Assembly (NCBI RefSeq): GCF_008119785.1
Contig: NZ_VSFA01000024.1
Location: 20,108-84,107 of the forward strand
DNA: 64,000 nucleotides
Direction of reading: 5' to 3'
Source: Micromonospora sp. MP36
Lineage (GTDB): Bacteria > Actinomycetota > Actinomycetes > Mycobacteriales > Micromonosporaceae
Positions 43,098 to 51,851 of this stretch are shown in pieces. Position 1 is the stretch's first letter; each line of letters opens with the position of its first letter. The notes under the pieces were generated by a model. It worked only from the letters and a program-made list of their open reading frames with translations, made no database searches and was not told the DNA's origin. Both the position numbers and the translations under genes were made by a program.

Positions 43098-45432
43098 GCC
43101 GGTCGCCGTCCTGGATCAGGCGCCGGCCGGGCCCGGCTCAGCCCCGACCGTGACCGTGACCGTGGTCGTCTGCGTCTACACCGAGCGGCGGTGGCCACAG
43201 ATCGTCCGGGCGGTCCGCTCCGTGCTGACGCAGGACGCACCGGCGGCACAGGTCGTCGTGGTCGTCGACCACAACCCGGCGCTGCTGGACCGGGTACGGG
43301 CCTCGTTCCCCGAGCTGACCGTCGTGCCGAACACCGGCCCGCGCGGCCTCTCGGCGGCCCGCAACACCGGGCTGGCCCGGGCGACCGGCGAGATCGTGGC
43401 CTTCCTCGACGACGACGCCGAAGCGGAGCCCAACTGGCTGGCCCGGCTGCTGCCGCACTACGGGGACGAGCGGGTGCTCGCCGTCGGCGGCCACGCCGTA
43501 CCGGCCTGGGAGGAGGAACGGCCGCGCTGGCTGCCCCCCGAGTTCGACTGGGTGGTCGGGTGCAGCTTCACCGGCCAGCCCACGGAGGTCGCCCCCGTAC
43601 GAAACGTCATCGGCTGCAACATGTCCTTCCGCCGGTCGGTCCTGGATCGCACCACCGGCTTCGACCCGGCGCTCGGTCGGGTCGGCCGGACGCCGGTCGG
43701 CTGCGAGGAGACGGAACTCTGCATCCGGATCAGGCAGCTCGAACCGGACGGCGTGGTGCTCTACGAGCCCGCGGCCCTGGTCCGGCACCGGGTGACCGTC
43801 GACCGGGCGACGTGGCGCTACTTCCGGCAGCGCTGCTTCTCCGAGGGGCGGTCCAAGGCGGTCGTCGCCCGGCTGGTCGGCAGCGACGCCGGGCTTGCCA
43901 CGGAGCGCACCTACACCCGCCGTACCCTGCCCGCCGGGATACGCCGCGGCCTGCGCCAGGTCCGTGCCGGCGACCGCGCCGGGCTGCTGCGCTCCGGCGC
44001 GATCGTCGCCGGGCTGCTGGTGACCGCCGCGGGCTACCTCTCGGCCCTGGCCCTGCGCGCCTCTCAGGCGGTCGGCGAGCCGGTGCCCCGGCGGCGGGTG
44101 GATCCGGCGCCGGTACGGGTGCTCACCGTCGAGCTCGCCGAGGGGGTGCCCGAGATCCCCGACACGGGCGGGCCGGAGGGCGTCCGGTACGGCGCGGCGC
44201 AGGTCCTGGTCCGGCTGCACGGGGAGCCGCTCGGGCTGGTCGACGTCGCGCTGCCGGCCGGCGGGCTGACCGCGCCGGCGCTCACCGCCGCGATCCGGGA
44301 CCACCTCGCCACGGCGATCGACGCGCACCTGCGACGCGACGGCCTGCCCGCGCTCGACGCCCGCCCGGACGGGGGGACCGACGACGCCGGGACAACGACC
44401 GTCGCCGAAGGGGCCGCTCTCGCCGGGTCCTGTCCGTCCCGCCCACCGGCGGCGCACGCCCCGTTCGTCAGCGTGGTCGTGCCCACGTGTGGCCGCACGC
44501 CGCTCTTCGAGTCCACCCTCGACACGCTCGCCGCGCTCGACTACCCCCACTTCGAGATCGTCGTGGTGGACAACGCGCCGCAGGTCACCGACACGGCGCG
44601 GATCGTCGCCAGTCGCTCCGCCGCCGATCCCCGGCTCCGCTACACGAGTGAACCGCGACCCGGCGTCGCCCAGGCCCGCAACCGAGGGCTGGCCGAGGCG
44701 CGGGGCGAGATCGTGGCCTTCGCCGACGATGACCTCATCCTCGACCGGGGGTGGCTGCGCGGCCTCGTCGAGGGCTTCATCGACGAGGACGTGGCCGGGG
44801 TGACCGGTCAGATCCTCGCCCGGGAACTCGACACGCCGGCGCAGATCTGGCTGGAGCAGTACGGCGGTTACGGCAAGGGCTGCCAGCGGCGGAGGTTCGA
44901 CCGGTCCGGGGTTGCCGCGATCGAGGCGGGGGGCGCACGTCGCGTCGACCTGCCACCGCGGTCGCTCCACCCGTACCTGCCCGGGTCGTACGGCTCCGGC
45001 GCCAACATGGCCTTCCGCACCGACGCGCTGCGCCGGCTGGGCGGCTTCGATCCGCGGCTGCGCAGCGGAGAGGACATCGACCTGCTGCTGCGTACGGTGC
45101 TCGCCGGGCACGCGCTGACCTACGAGCCGGGGGCCATCGCCTGGCACACGCACCGACGGGAGCTGCGGGCGCTGCGACGGACCATGTACCAGTACGGGGT
45201 CGGCCTCGGCACCGTCCTGACGAAATGCCTGGCGAGCGACCCCACCGCCCGACGCGAGCTGCTGCGGCGGCTGCCCCGCGGCATCGCCTACGCCCTGGCA
45301 CCCGGGTCGGCGAAGAACAACCGGAAGCAGCAGGGCTATCCCGCCTCGCTGACCGCCCTCGAGCTGTGCGGACTGGCGCTCGGGCCGGTCCACTACGCCG
45401 CCGCGGCCCGAGCTGGAAGGAGCCGCAGGTGA
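43042..45432 (+). CDS. Bifunctional protein with two GT2 glycosyltransferase domains
   Basis: 796 residues from ATG 43042, with GGAAGG five bases upstream. Domain 1 (about 35-290): VTVVVCVYTERRW, AARNTGLARATGEIVAFLDDDAE, NVIGCNMSFRR and CEETELCIR. A ~150-residue linker with one possible membrane segment follows. Domain 2 (about 465-735): VSVVVPTCGRTPLFE, QARNRGLAEARGEIVAFADDDLI and SGANMAFRTDALRRLGGFD, with SGEDIDLLLR. Both domains keep the DDD/ADDD metal motif, so both are probably active. It likely adds two different sugars. The large overlap with the preceding gene and 4-base overlap with the deacetylase keep it in the operon. Confidence 0.88.
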   Translation: MTIHAGSAATSNASSPASEPVAVLDQAPAGPGSAPTVTVTVVVCVYTERRWPQIVRAVRSVLTQDAPAAQVVVVVDHNPALLDRVRASFPELTVVPNTGPRGLSAARNTGLARATGEIVAFLDDDAEAEPNWLARLLPHYGDERVLAVGGHAVPAWEEERPRWLPPEFDWVVGCSFTGQPTEVAPVRNVIGCNMSFRRSVLDRTTGFDPALGRVGRTPVGCEETELCIRIRQLEPDGVVLYEPAALVRHRVTVDRATWRYFRQRCFSEGRSKAVVARLVGSDAGLATERTYTRRTLPAGIRRGLRQVRAGDRAGLLRSGAIVAGLLVTAAGYLSALALRASQAVGEPVPRRRVDPAPVRVLTVELAEGVPEIPDTGGPEGVRYGAAQVLVRLHGEPLGLVDVALPAGGLTAPALTAAIRDHLATAIDAHLRRDGLPALDARPDGGTDDAGTTTVAEGAALAGSCPSRPPAAHAPFVSVVVPTCGRTPLFESTLDTLAALDYPHFEIVVVDNAPQVTDTARIVASRSAADPRLRYTSEPRPGVAQARNRGLAEARGEIVAFADDDLILDRGWLRGLVEGFIDEDVAGVTGQILARELDTPAQIWLEQYGGYGKGCQRRRFDRSGVAAIEAGGARRVDLPPRSLHPYLPGSYGSGANMAFRTDALRRLGGFDPRLRSGEDIDLLLRTVLAGHALTYEPGAIAWHTHRRELRALRRTMYQYGVGLGTVLTKCLASDPTARRELLRRLPRGIAYALAPGSAKNNRKQQGYPASLTALELCGLALGPVHYAAAARAGRSRR

Positions 45433-46247
45433 ACCGTTCACCGAAGACGGTCGTCCCCGTCCTCTGCTACCACAGCATCGGCGACGTGCCGCGAGACAAC
45501 ACGCTGCGCTGGTCGGTGTCGCCGGGCGACTTCGACGAGCAGCTGGCGCTGATCCAGGAGAGCGGGCGCACGCCGATGACGGTGAGCGGCTACGCGGCCG
45601 TCCTGCGCGGGCTGGCCCCGCTGCCGCCGCGACCCGTGCTGATCACCTTCGACGACGGATTCCCCGACCTCGCCGAGACCGCACTGCCGGTGCTGCGCCG
45701 GCACCGGCTCACCGCTACCGCGTACGTCATCGCCGCGCGGGTGGGCACGGCGCCGTCGCCGGACCGGGACCCGTCACTCGACTGGGACCAACTCCGTGAG
45801 CTGCACGCGCACGGGGTGGAGATCGGGTCGCACAGCCGGAGCCACCGCGCGCTCGACTGTCTACGCCATACCGAGCTGCACCAGGAGGCGGCGGGAAGCC
45901 GACGGTTGCTGGAGGACGGGATGGGGACGCCGGTCCGGTCGTTCGCCTATCCGTACGGCTACCACAGCCTCGCCGTGCGGAGCGCGGTGCGGGCCGCCGG
46001 CTACTCCTCCGCCTGCGGAGTCAAGAACGCGCTGAGCCACCCGAACGATGACGTCTTCGCCATCGCCCGGGTGCTGATCGAACGGGACACCGGCGTCGCC
46101 GGGATCGGGGCTCTGCTCGACGGCACCGGTTGGCCGCTGGCCTGGCGCGGCGAGCGGTTGCGCACGCGAGGCTGGCGCGCGTACCGACGGGCCCGCCACC
46201 TCGTCGCGCACAGCGCACCGCCGTGGCCGAGCCAGCCGACCTCGTGA
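45429..46247 (+). CDS. Polysaccharide deacetylase (NodB/CE4 family)
   Basis: 272 residues from GTG 45429 (GTGA overlap). Catalytic motifs are intact: VLITFDDGFPD (73-77 TFDDG), the metal-binding HSRSH (135-139) and SFAYPYGYHS. It lacks a signal peptide. It would remove N-acetyl groups from a lipid-linked or cytoplasmic oligosaccharide before or during export. Contrast with the degenerate homologue at 56876-57673. Confidence 0.88.
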   Translation: MNRSPKTVVPVLCYHSIGDVPRDNTLRWSVSPGDFDEQLALIQESGRTPMTVSGYAAVLRGLAPLPPRPVLITFDDGFPDLAETALPVLRRHRLTATAYVIAARVGTAPSPDRDPSLDWDQLRELHAHGVEIGSHSRSHRALDCLRHTELHQEAAGSRRLLEDGMGTPVRSFAYPYGYHSLAVRSAVRAAGYSSACGVKNALSHPNDDVFAIARVLIERDTGVAGIGALLDGTGWPLAWRGERLRTRGWRAYRRARHLVAHSAPPWPSQPTS

Positions 46248-46287
46248 TGTCAGGGAGAGCACCAGCGACCGGAGGAGGGGTGACCGG

Positions 46288-47631
46288 GTGAGCACCCAGC
46301 ATGCGGGGACCGCGGACGCACCGGTCGACCGCTCCGCTCCCGGCGTCGGCGCCGTCGCCGAGCCGATCGGCGTACGGCTGCGCCAGCACCTGCGCGACCC
46401 GCTGAACAGCAACGTCTACGCGTTGATGCTCAACACGGCGGTGAGCTCGCTGCTCGGCATCGCGTACTGGGCGCTCGCCGCCCGCCTCTACTCGCCGGCC
46501 GAGCTCGGCGTCGGGGCGGCGATGGTGTCCACGATGACGTTTCTGAGCAACCTCGCCCAGCTCAATCTGAACGGCGCCGTCGCCCGCTTCCTGCCTGCCG
46601 CGGCCGGGCAGGGCAGCCGGCTGGTCGGGTACGCCTACCTGGTCACCTGTCTCGCGGCGCTCGCCCTGAGCAGCGGTTTCCTGCTGCTCGCTCCCATGGT
46701 CACCGACCGGCTCGATTTCCTGCACGGCACTCCCCTGCTCGCCGTGGCGTTCGCCCTCTCCGTCGCGTGCTGGTGCGTCTTCACCCTGCAGGACAGCGTG
46801 CTGACCGCCCTGCGCGGTGTCGTCTGGGTCCCCGTCGAGAACACCGCCTACGGGCTCGCCAAGATCGGGCTGCTGGTGCTGCTCGCCGGCGCCGTACCGA
46901 GCCTGGGCATCTTCATCTCGTGGAACCTGGCGGTCGTCGCGGCACTCATCCCCGTCAACGTGCTGGTCTTCCGGCGGCTGCTGCCCCGGCAACGGGCACG
47001 CCGCGCCGAAGCGGCGCTGCCGGACCGACGGGTACTCGCCCGGTTCGTGGCGCTGGACTACGTCGGATACCTGTTCATGCAGGCCGGCACCAACGCCCTG
47101 CCGTTGATCGTGACCGCCCGGCTGGGCGCGGAGGCCAACGGCCTCTTCTACGTGGCGTGGCTGCTCGGCGGCTCCCTGGAGCTGGTGGCGTACCACTTCG
47201 GCACCTCGCTGACCGTGGAGGCCGCCGCCCACGAAGCGCGGCTCGCGGCGTACGCGCGGCAGGTGCTGCGCCGGGGCCTGCTCCTCTTCGTCCCGGCGGT
47301 CGTCCTGCTCTGCGTGTCGGCGCCGCTGCTGCTGACCCTGTTCGGCAGCGGTTACGCCGCCACCGGCTCGGACACCCTGCGGCTCTTCGCCGTCGCGGTG
47401 CTGCCCAAGCTGGTGCTGACCGTGTTCATCGCGGCGTCCCGGGTGCAACGCCGAGTGGGCCGGATCATCGCCGTGCACGCGGCCACGAGCGGCCTGGTGG
47501 TGGCGCTGGCGCTGGTCGCGATGCCCGAGATCGGGGTCGTCGGGGTCGGCGTCGCGTACCTCACCGGGCAGGTCGTGGTGATGGCTGCCGTCCTGCCGTC
47601 GCTGACGCGGCTGCTGCGGAGCGCCTCGTGA
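46288..47631 (+). CDS. Wzx-type polysaccharide flippase (MOP superfamily)
   Basis: 447 residues from GTG 46288, with GGAGGAGGGG upstream. Twelve to fourteen membrane helices, starting with NVYALMLNTAVSSLLGIAYWALAARLYSPAELGVGAAMVS, typical of RfbX/Wzx proteins. These flip undecaprenyl-linked oligosaccharide units across the membrane. It is the only flippase candidate in the operon. The 40-base gap upstream is one of the few places in the cluster without overlap. Confidence 0.85.
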   Translation: MSTQHAGTADAPVDRSAPGVGAVAEPIGVRLRQHLRDPLNSNVYALMLNTAVSSLLGIAYWALAARLYSPAELGVGAAMVSTMTFLSNLAQLNLNGAVARFLPAAAGQGSRLVGYAYLVTCLAALALSSGFLLLAPMVTDRLDFLHGTPLLAVAFALSVACWCVFTLQDSVLTALRGVVWVPVENTAYGLAKIGLLVLLAGAVPSLGIFISWNLAVVAALIPVNVLVFRRLLPRQRARRAEAALPDRRVLARFVALDYVGYLFMQAGTNALPLIVTARLGAEANGLFYVAWLLGGSLELVAYHFGTSLTVEAAAHEARLAAYARQVLRRGLLLFVPAVVLLCVSAPLLLTLFGSGYAATGSDTLRLFAVAVLPKLVLTVFIAASRVQRRVGRIIAVHAATSGLVVALALVAMPEIGVVGVGVAYLTGQVVVMAAVLPSLTRLLRSAS

Positions 47632-49466
47632 GCGGCCGCGCGGCCCTCCTGGCCACCCCGACCGCAGCCGGTCAGCGGATCCGGAACGGCCTGCTCGCCG
47701 GCACCGACTGGGCTGCGCCCGCAGCGGCGCTCACGCTCGGGGTCTGGGCCCTGCGGCGGGGGGACGCCGCCGACATCGGGTCGCTCGGCCTGGTCACCGC
47801 GCTCCGCCCCGAGCTGTACGTCGCGCTGGCCCTGTTGACCGCGAGCTTCCTCCGCGGCGTCTTCCGCACCCGCCCGGCTTCCGACGCCCTGCTCGCCGCG
47901 CACGTGGTGGTGCTCGTCATCCTGCTCTTCGGCGCGGCGCCGATCATCGAGCCATTGCCGCGCGTGATCTCGGGCTGGCTGCACGTCGGCTTCGCCGACT
48001 ACATCGCCCGTACCGGGGAGACGTTGCCGGACCTGGACGCCCGCTTCAGCTGGCCCGGATTCTTCGCCCTGACGGCCATGGCGACGCGGGCGGCCGGGAT
48101 GCCGGACGCCATGCCGCTGCTCGCCTGGGCGCCGGTGGGGTTCAACCTGCTCTACGGCGTCGCGCTGTTCCGGCTGGCCCGGCTGATGTCGACCGACGCG
48201 CGGGCGGCGTGGCTCGCCCTCTGGCTGTTCTTCCCGGCCAACTGGGTGGGGCAGGACTACTTCGGCCCCCAGGCGATGAACTACCTGTTCTACCTGGTCC
48301 TGCTGATGGTGCTGCTGCGCTGGTTCGGCCCGAGCGGGCACGGCGACCCGGGCCGCGAGCGGTCCCCGTGGAGTCCGGTCGGCCTGCTGCTGCGCCTGCT
48401 CCGGCTCCCGCCGCGGCCGCTGCTGCTCGAACCGGTGGCCGATCAGGCCAGCCCGGCGTCGCTGGCCGGTCTGGTTACGCTGGTCCTCGCGGTCTTCGCG
48501 GCCAGCACCGTGAGCCACCAGCTCACCCCGATAGCGATCGTGGTCAGCGTCGGTGCGCTGGTGCTGGTCCGCCGCTGCACGCTCCGTACGCTGCCGGTCC
48601 TGCTCGCCGTCGTGCTGATGGCCTACATCAGCTACGGCGCCGTCGCGTACTGGGCGGGGCACCTGGACGACATGTTCGGCTCCTTCGGCAATGTCGGCGG
48701 CACCATCAACGACGGGGCGGTCGAACGGGTACGCGGCGACGCGGGGCACCAGTTGGTGGTGCTCCTGCGGGTCGTCCTCGCGGTGACGGTGTGGGGGCTG
48801 GCGGCCATCGGCGCGTGGCGACGAATGCGCCGGGGACAGGCCGGCCTGGGGCTGCTGGTGCTCGCCGGTGCACCGTTCCTCCTGCTCGGGATGCAGAGCT
48901 ACGGCGGCGAGATCTTCCTCCGGGTGTACGCCTTCGCCCTGCCGTTCATGGCGATCCTCCTGGCCGCGCTGCTGGTCCCGGTGTGGCCGGCGCGGCGTCG
49001 CGTCCCCGCGGCTCTCGCGGCGGGCGCGCTGAGCGCCGTCCTCATCGGCGCCTTCTTCGTCGCCCGATACGGCAACGACGCCTTCGAGCAGGTACGCCCG
49101 GGTGATCATCGGGCCGTGGAGTGGCTCTACGCGCACGCCCCGGCGGACGCCACGTTCGTCTCGGTGACCTCCAACGTCCCCTGGCGGGCGAAGAGCGTCG
49201 AACGGTACCAGTACCGACCCCTCGGCCAGGACCTCGGGCCGACGACGGTCCCCGCCATCGAGGCGGAGATGCGGAGCAACCCGAAGGGCGCATATCTGAT
49301 CATGACGAAGGGGCAGTTCGTCTTCGCGCAGTCGTTCCTGGGCAAGCCGCGGGGCTGGGGCGAGGACCTGGAACGCCAGGTGGTCGACTCAGGACGGTTT
49401 CGGCTCGTCTACCGGAATCCCGAGGCGAGGGTCTACGTCCTGGGCAGCGAAGGGGGCGGCCGATGA
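47628..49466 (+). CDS. Large membrane protein, possible polymerase or GT-C glycosyltransferase
   Basis: 612 residues from GTG 47628. About twelve to fourteen membrane helices followed by a ~130-residue soluble C-terminal part (VRPGDHRAVEWLYAHAPADATFVSVTSNVPWRAKSVERY and on). An extracytoplasmic loop carries RVISGWLHVGFADYI and WPGFFALTAMATRAAG; HQLTP within a helix recalls polymer-acting enzymes. It could be a Wzy-type polymerase or a lipid-sugar-dependent GT-C enzyme. No catalytic motif is decisive. It overlaps both neighbours by four bases. Confidence 0.7.
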   Translation: MSGRAALLATPTAAGQRIRNGLLAGTDWAAPAAALTLGVWALRRGDAADIGSLGLVTALRPELYVALALLTASFLRGVFRTRPASDALLAAHVVVLVILLFGAAPIIEPLPRVISGWLHVGFADYIARTGETLPDLDARFSWPGFFALTAMATRAAGMPDAMPLLAWAPVGFNLLYGVALFRLARLMSTDARAAWLALWLFFPANWVGQDYFGPQAMNYLFYLVLLMVLLRWFGPSGHGDPGRERSPWSPVGLLLRLLRLPPRPLLLEPVADQASPASLAGLVTLVLAVFAASTVSHQLTPIAIVVSVGALVLVRRCTLRTLPVLLAVVLMAYISYGAVAYWAGHLDDMFGSFGNVGGTINDGAVERVRGDAGHQLVVLLRVVLAVTVWGLAAIGAWRRMRRGQAGLGLLVLAGAPFLLLGMQSYGGEIFLRVYAFALPFMAILLAALLVPVWPARRRVPAALAAGALSAVLIGAFFVARYGNDAFEQVRPGDHRAVEWLYAHAPADATFVSVTSNVPWRAKSVERYQYRPLGQDLGPTTVPAIEAEMRSNPKGAYLIMTKGQFVFAQSFLGKPRGWGEDLERQVVDSGRFRLVYRNPEARVYVLGSEGGGR

Positions 49467-49906
49467 CCCAGATCGTCCGGACCGCCATCGACGCCGAACC
49501 AGGTTTTCCCGGCCAACAGGCCTCTCCCTCGCTGCCGGACCTCCCTTCCGGTACGCCATGGCCGGCGTTGGCGACGCTCGTCGCCGGCGACGCCGTTCTC
49601 GCTCTTGTCCTCTGGGACGTGCCGGGCATCCTGCGGGCCGTCGCCGTCCTCGGCTACCTCGCCGTGGCGCCGGGACTGGCCTGCGCGAGGCTGATCCGGA
49701 TACCGGACGGCCTCACCCGGTTCGTCGTCGGCGTCGCGCTCAGCCTCGCCCTCGGCGTCCTGGTCGCTCAGGGGATGATCCACCTGCACCTGTGGTCGCC
49801 GCTACTCGGGATCGTCACCCTCACCGCGATCGCGTCGCTGGCCGCCCTGATCGAGCTGGGCCGCGACGTGCTGCAGCACCACCGGAGACGATGGGACGCG
49901 GAATGA
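49463..49906 (+). CDS. Membrane protein of the glycan operon, four helices
   Basis: 147 residues from ATG 49463. The first ~30 residues are polar; then ALATLVAGDAVLALVLWDV, ILRAVAVLGYLAVAPGLACARL, FVVGVALSLALGVLVAQGM and LLGIVTLTAIASLAALIEL form helices. It ends in a basic HHRRRW tail. Function unknown; it may be an accessory subunit of the 612-residue protein. Confidence 0.65.
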   Translation: MTQIVRTAIDAEPGFPGQQASPSLPDLPSGTPWPALATLVAGDAVLALVLWDVPGILRAVAVLGYLAVAPGLACARLIRIPDGLTRFVVGVALSLALGVLVAQGMIHLHLWSPLLGIVTLTAIASLAALIELGRDVLQHHRRRWDAE

Positions 49907-50115
49907 CCGACACCCTCCTCAGCGTGGCCCGGTCCGGGCCGGTCCAGGCGGCCGTGCTCACCCTGCTCATGGTGGCGCTCATCGCCCGGATCATGGTGCA
50001 GCTCACCGCGCGGCCGGCGCGGCCGACGCTCCTCTGGACGCTCGACATGGCGGCCACCCCGCTGCTCGTCGCGTTCGTCATCGTCCTCCTACAGCGGTTT
50101 CATGACCTGAGCTGA
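49903..50115 (+). CDS. Small 70-residue membrane protein, end of the glycan operon
   Basis: ATG 49903 overlaps the previous stop (ATGA). Two hydrophobic helices (VQAAVLTLLMVALIARIMVQL and LWTLDMAATPLLVAFVIVLLQ). Small two-helix proteins often act as subunits or linkers in envelope polysaccharide machines. The 3' end overlaps the convergent oxidoreductase by 16 bases, so no terminator separates them. Confidence 0.6.
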   Translation: MTDTLLSVARSGPVQAAVLTLLMVALIARIMVQLTARPARPTLLWTLDMAATPLLVAFVIVLLQRFHDLS

Positions 50116-51143
50116 CCGTGGTCCGCCAGGCCGTGGCGGCGGTCGCCCGTCACCAGCTCACTGATCCGCGCCTCCGACGCGGCCGAGAAGGGGTCCCGGT
50201 GGGCGGCCACCGCCTGCCGGGTCTCCTCGGCGACCAGGTCGGCGTTGATCTGGGCGCCCGCGCCCGCGCCGGCCGCCGCGGCGGCGCCGACCTGGGCGGC
50301 CGGGTCGGTGACGTTGCCCGCGACCCACACCCCGGGCACCTCGGTACGGCCGGTCGCGTCGGCCGGGATGTGCTCACCGACCCCCGCCGGGTGTGCCGCC
50401 GGCTGCAGCCCGAGCGCCGCCAGGAAGCCGCCGCGCGCCACCATCCGGGGCGCGACGACCAGCGCGTCCCGGTCGACCACCGTGCCGTCGCGGAGCCGTA
50501 CGCCCACGACGCGGTCCTCGGCGATCTCCAGGGACGCCACCTCGCCGGCCACCACCCGGATCCCGCGGGCGGCCAGCTGCTCCGCCTCCTCGTCGCCGGG
50601 CGGCGGCATGGTGTGGGTGAAGAACGTGACATCAGCGCTCCACTGGCGGAACAGCAACGCCTGGTGCACCGACATCGGCCCGGTGGCCAGCACCCCGATC
50701 GCCTGGTCCTGGACCTCCCAGCCGTGGCAGTACGGGCAGTGGAGCACGTCCCGGCCCCACCGAGCGCGCAGTCCCGGCAGGTCGGGCAGCTCGTCCACCA
50801 GCCCGGTGGCCACCAGCAACCGGCGCGCCCGTACCGCCCGGCCGTCGGTCAGCGCCACCACGAACCCGTCGCCGGCGCGCGTCGCGGCGGCGACCTCGCC
50901 GGGCACCACGTGGCCGCCGTAGTCGCGGACCTCCGCCCGGCCGCGCTCCAACAGCTCGGCCGGGGGCATCCCGTCGCGGGCCAGCAGCCCGTGCACCCCG
51001 TCGGCCGGGGCGTTGCGCGGGGCGCCACCGTCGATCACCACCACCGACCGGCGCGCCCGGGCCAGCATCAGCGCCCCGCTCAACCCCGCGGCGCCACCGC
51101 CGACCACCACCACGTCGTAGCTCTCCCTGAGCTGCTCGGTCAT
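50100..51143 (-). CDS. Thioredoxin reductase-like FAD/NAD(P) oxidoreductase
   Basis: 347 residues from ATG 51143, with GAGGTGGTCAGG upstream in reverse. FAD-binding GGGAAGLSGALMLARARRSVVVIDGG near the N-terminus, the redox-active HCPYCHGWE pair, and a late VWVAGNVTDPAAQVG FAD-site motif. Shorter than classical trxB-linked proteins in its NADPH loop but typical of the TrxR-like family of actinomycetes. The regulator at 51224 diverges from it and probably controls it. The last 16 bases overlap the convergent glycan-operon gene. Confidence 0.88.
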   Translation of the reverse strand: MTEQLRESYDVVVVGGGAAGLSGALMLARARRSVVVIDGGAPRNAPADGVHGLLARDGMPPAELLERGRAEVRDYGGHVVPGEVAAATRAGDGFVVALTDGRAVRARRLLVATGLVDELPDLPGLRARWGRDVLHCPYCHGWEVQDQAIGVLATGPMSVHQALLFRQWSADVTFFTHTMPPPGDEEAEQLAARGIRVVAGEVASLEIAEDRVVGVRLRDGTVVDRDALVVAPRMVARGGFLAALGLQPAAHPAGVGEHIPADATGRTEVPGVWVAGNVTDPAAQVGAAAAAGAGAGAQINADLVAEETRQAVAAHRDPFSAASEARISELVTGDRRHGLADHGQLRS

Positions 51144-51185
51144 CCTGACCACCTCCGAGGGCAACCATCCGGGCGGCACGCGAAA

Positions 51186-51213
51186 CTGGCAACCTTTGTT
51201 GCTGATCTGGCAA
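51186..51213. promoter_or_regulatory. Candidate operator in divergent XRE/oxidoreductase promoter
   Basis: CTGGCAA occurs as a direct repeat at 51186-51192 and 51207-51213, two helical turns apart, and GCAAC-cttt-GTTGC (51189-51202) is an inverted repeat between them. The overlapping arrangement suggests a binding site for the XRE-cupin regulator. Confidence 0.45.
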
Positions 51214-51223
51214 ACTAGGGCAC

Positions 51224-51841
51224 ATGTCCGACGACCTCGACCAGGCGCTCGACGCGGTCGGCCCCCGGCTCCGCGCGCTGCGCCGGCAGCGCGACACCAC
51301 CCTCGCCGAACTGTCGGCCGCCACCGGCATCTCGGTGAGCACCCTGTCCCGGCTGGAATCCGGCACCCGCCGGCCGACCCTGGAGCTCCTGCTCCCCCTG
51401 GCCCGGGCCCACGACGTCACCCTCGACGAACTCGTCGGCGCCCCACCCACCGGGGACCCGCGCATCCACCTGCGCCCGGTCACCCGCCACGGCATGACCA
51501 TGCTGCCGCTGACCCGCCGGGCCGGCGGCATCCAGGCGTACAAGCTGGTGATCCCGGCCGACGGGCGGCGGAGCGAACCCAACCCGCAGACCCACGAGGG
51601 CTACGAATGGCTGTACGTCCTCAACGGGCGGCTGCGGCTCGTCCTCGGCGACCACGACCTGGTGCTCTCCCCCGGCGAGGCGGCCGAGTTCGACACCCGC
51701 GTACCGCACTGGTTCGGCGCCGCCGACGCCGAACCGGTCGAGTTCCTCAGCCTGTTCGGCCGGCAGGGCGAACGCCTGCACCTCCGTGCCCGCCCCGCCG
51801 GCTCCTCGCGGCCGTCCGCGTCGGGCAGCAGCGACGGGTGA
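51224..51841 (+). CDS. XRE-family regulator with cupin sensor domain
   Basis: 205 residues from ATG 51224; no Shine-Dalgarno is visible, so it may be leaderless. HTH (about 14-68): LRALRRQRDTTLAELSAATGISVSTLSRLESGTRRPT. The C-terminal cupin (about 100-185) has HEGYEWLYVLNGRLRLVLGDHDLVLSPGEAAEFDTRVPHWFG, a small-molecule-binding barrel with one residual metal-type His. Regulators of this class (PuuR/SinR-like) control nearby catabolic or redox genes. Divergence from the TrxR-like flavoprotein suggests that as target. Confidence 0.85.
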   Translation: MSDDLDQALDAVGPRLRALRRQRDTTLAELSAATGISVSTLSRLESGTRRPTLELLLPLARAHDVTLDELVGAPPTGDPRIHLRPVTRHGMTMLPLTRRAGGIQAYKLVIPADGRRSEPNPQTHEGYEWLYVLNGRLRLVLGDHDLVLSPGEAAEFDTRVPHWFGAADAEPVEFLSLFGRQGERLHLRARPAGSSRPSASGSSDG

Positions 51842-51851
51842 ACGCCCATCT

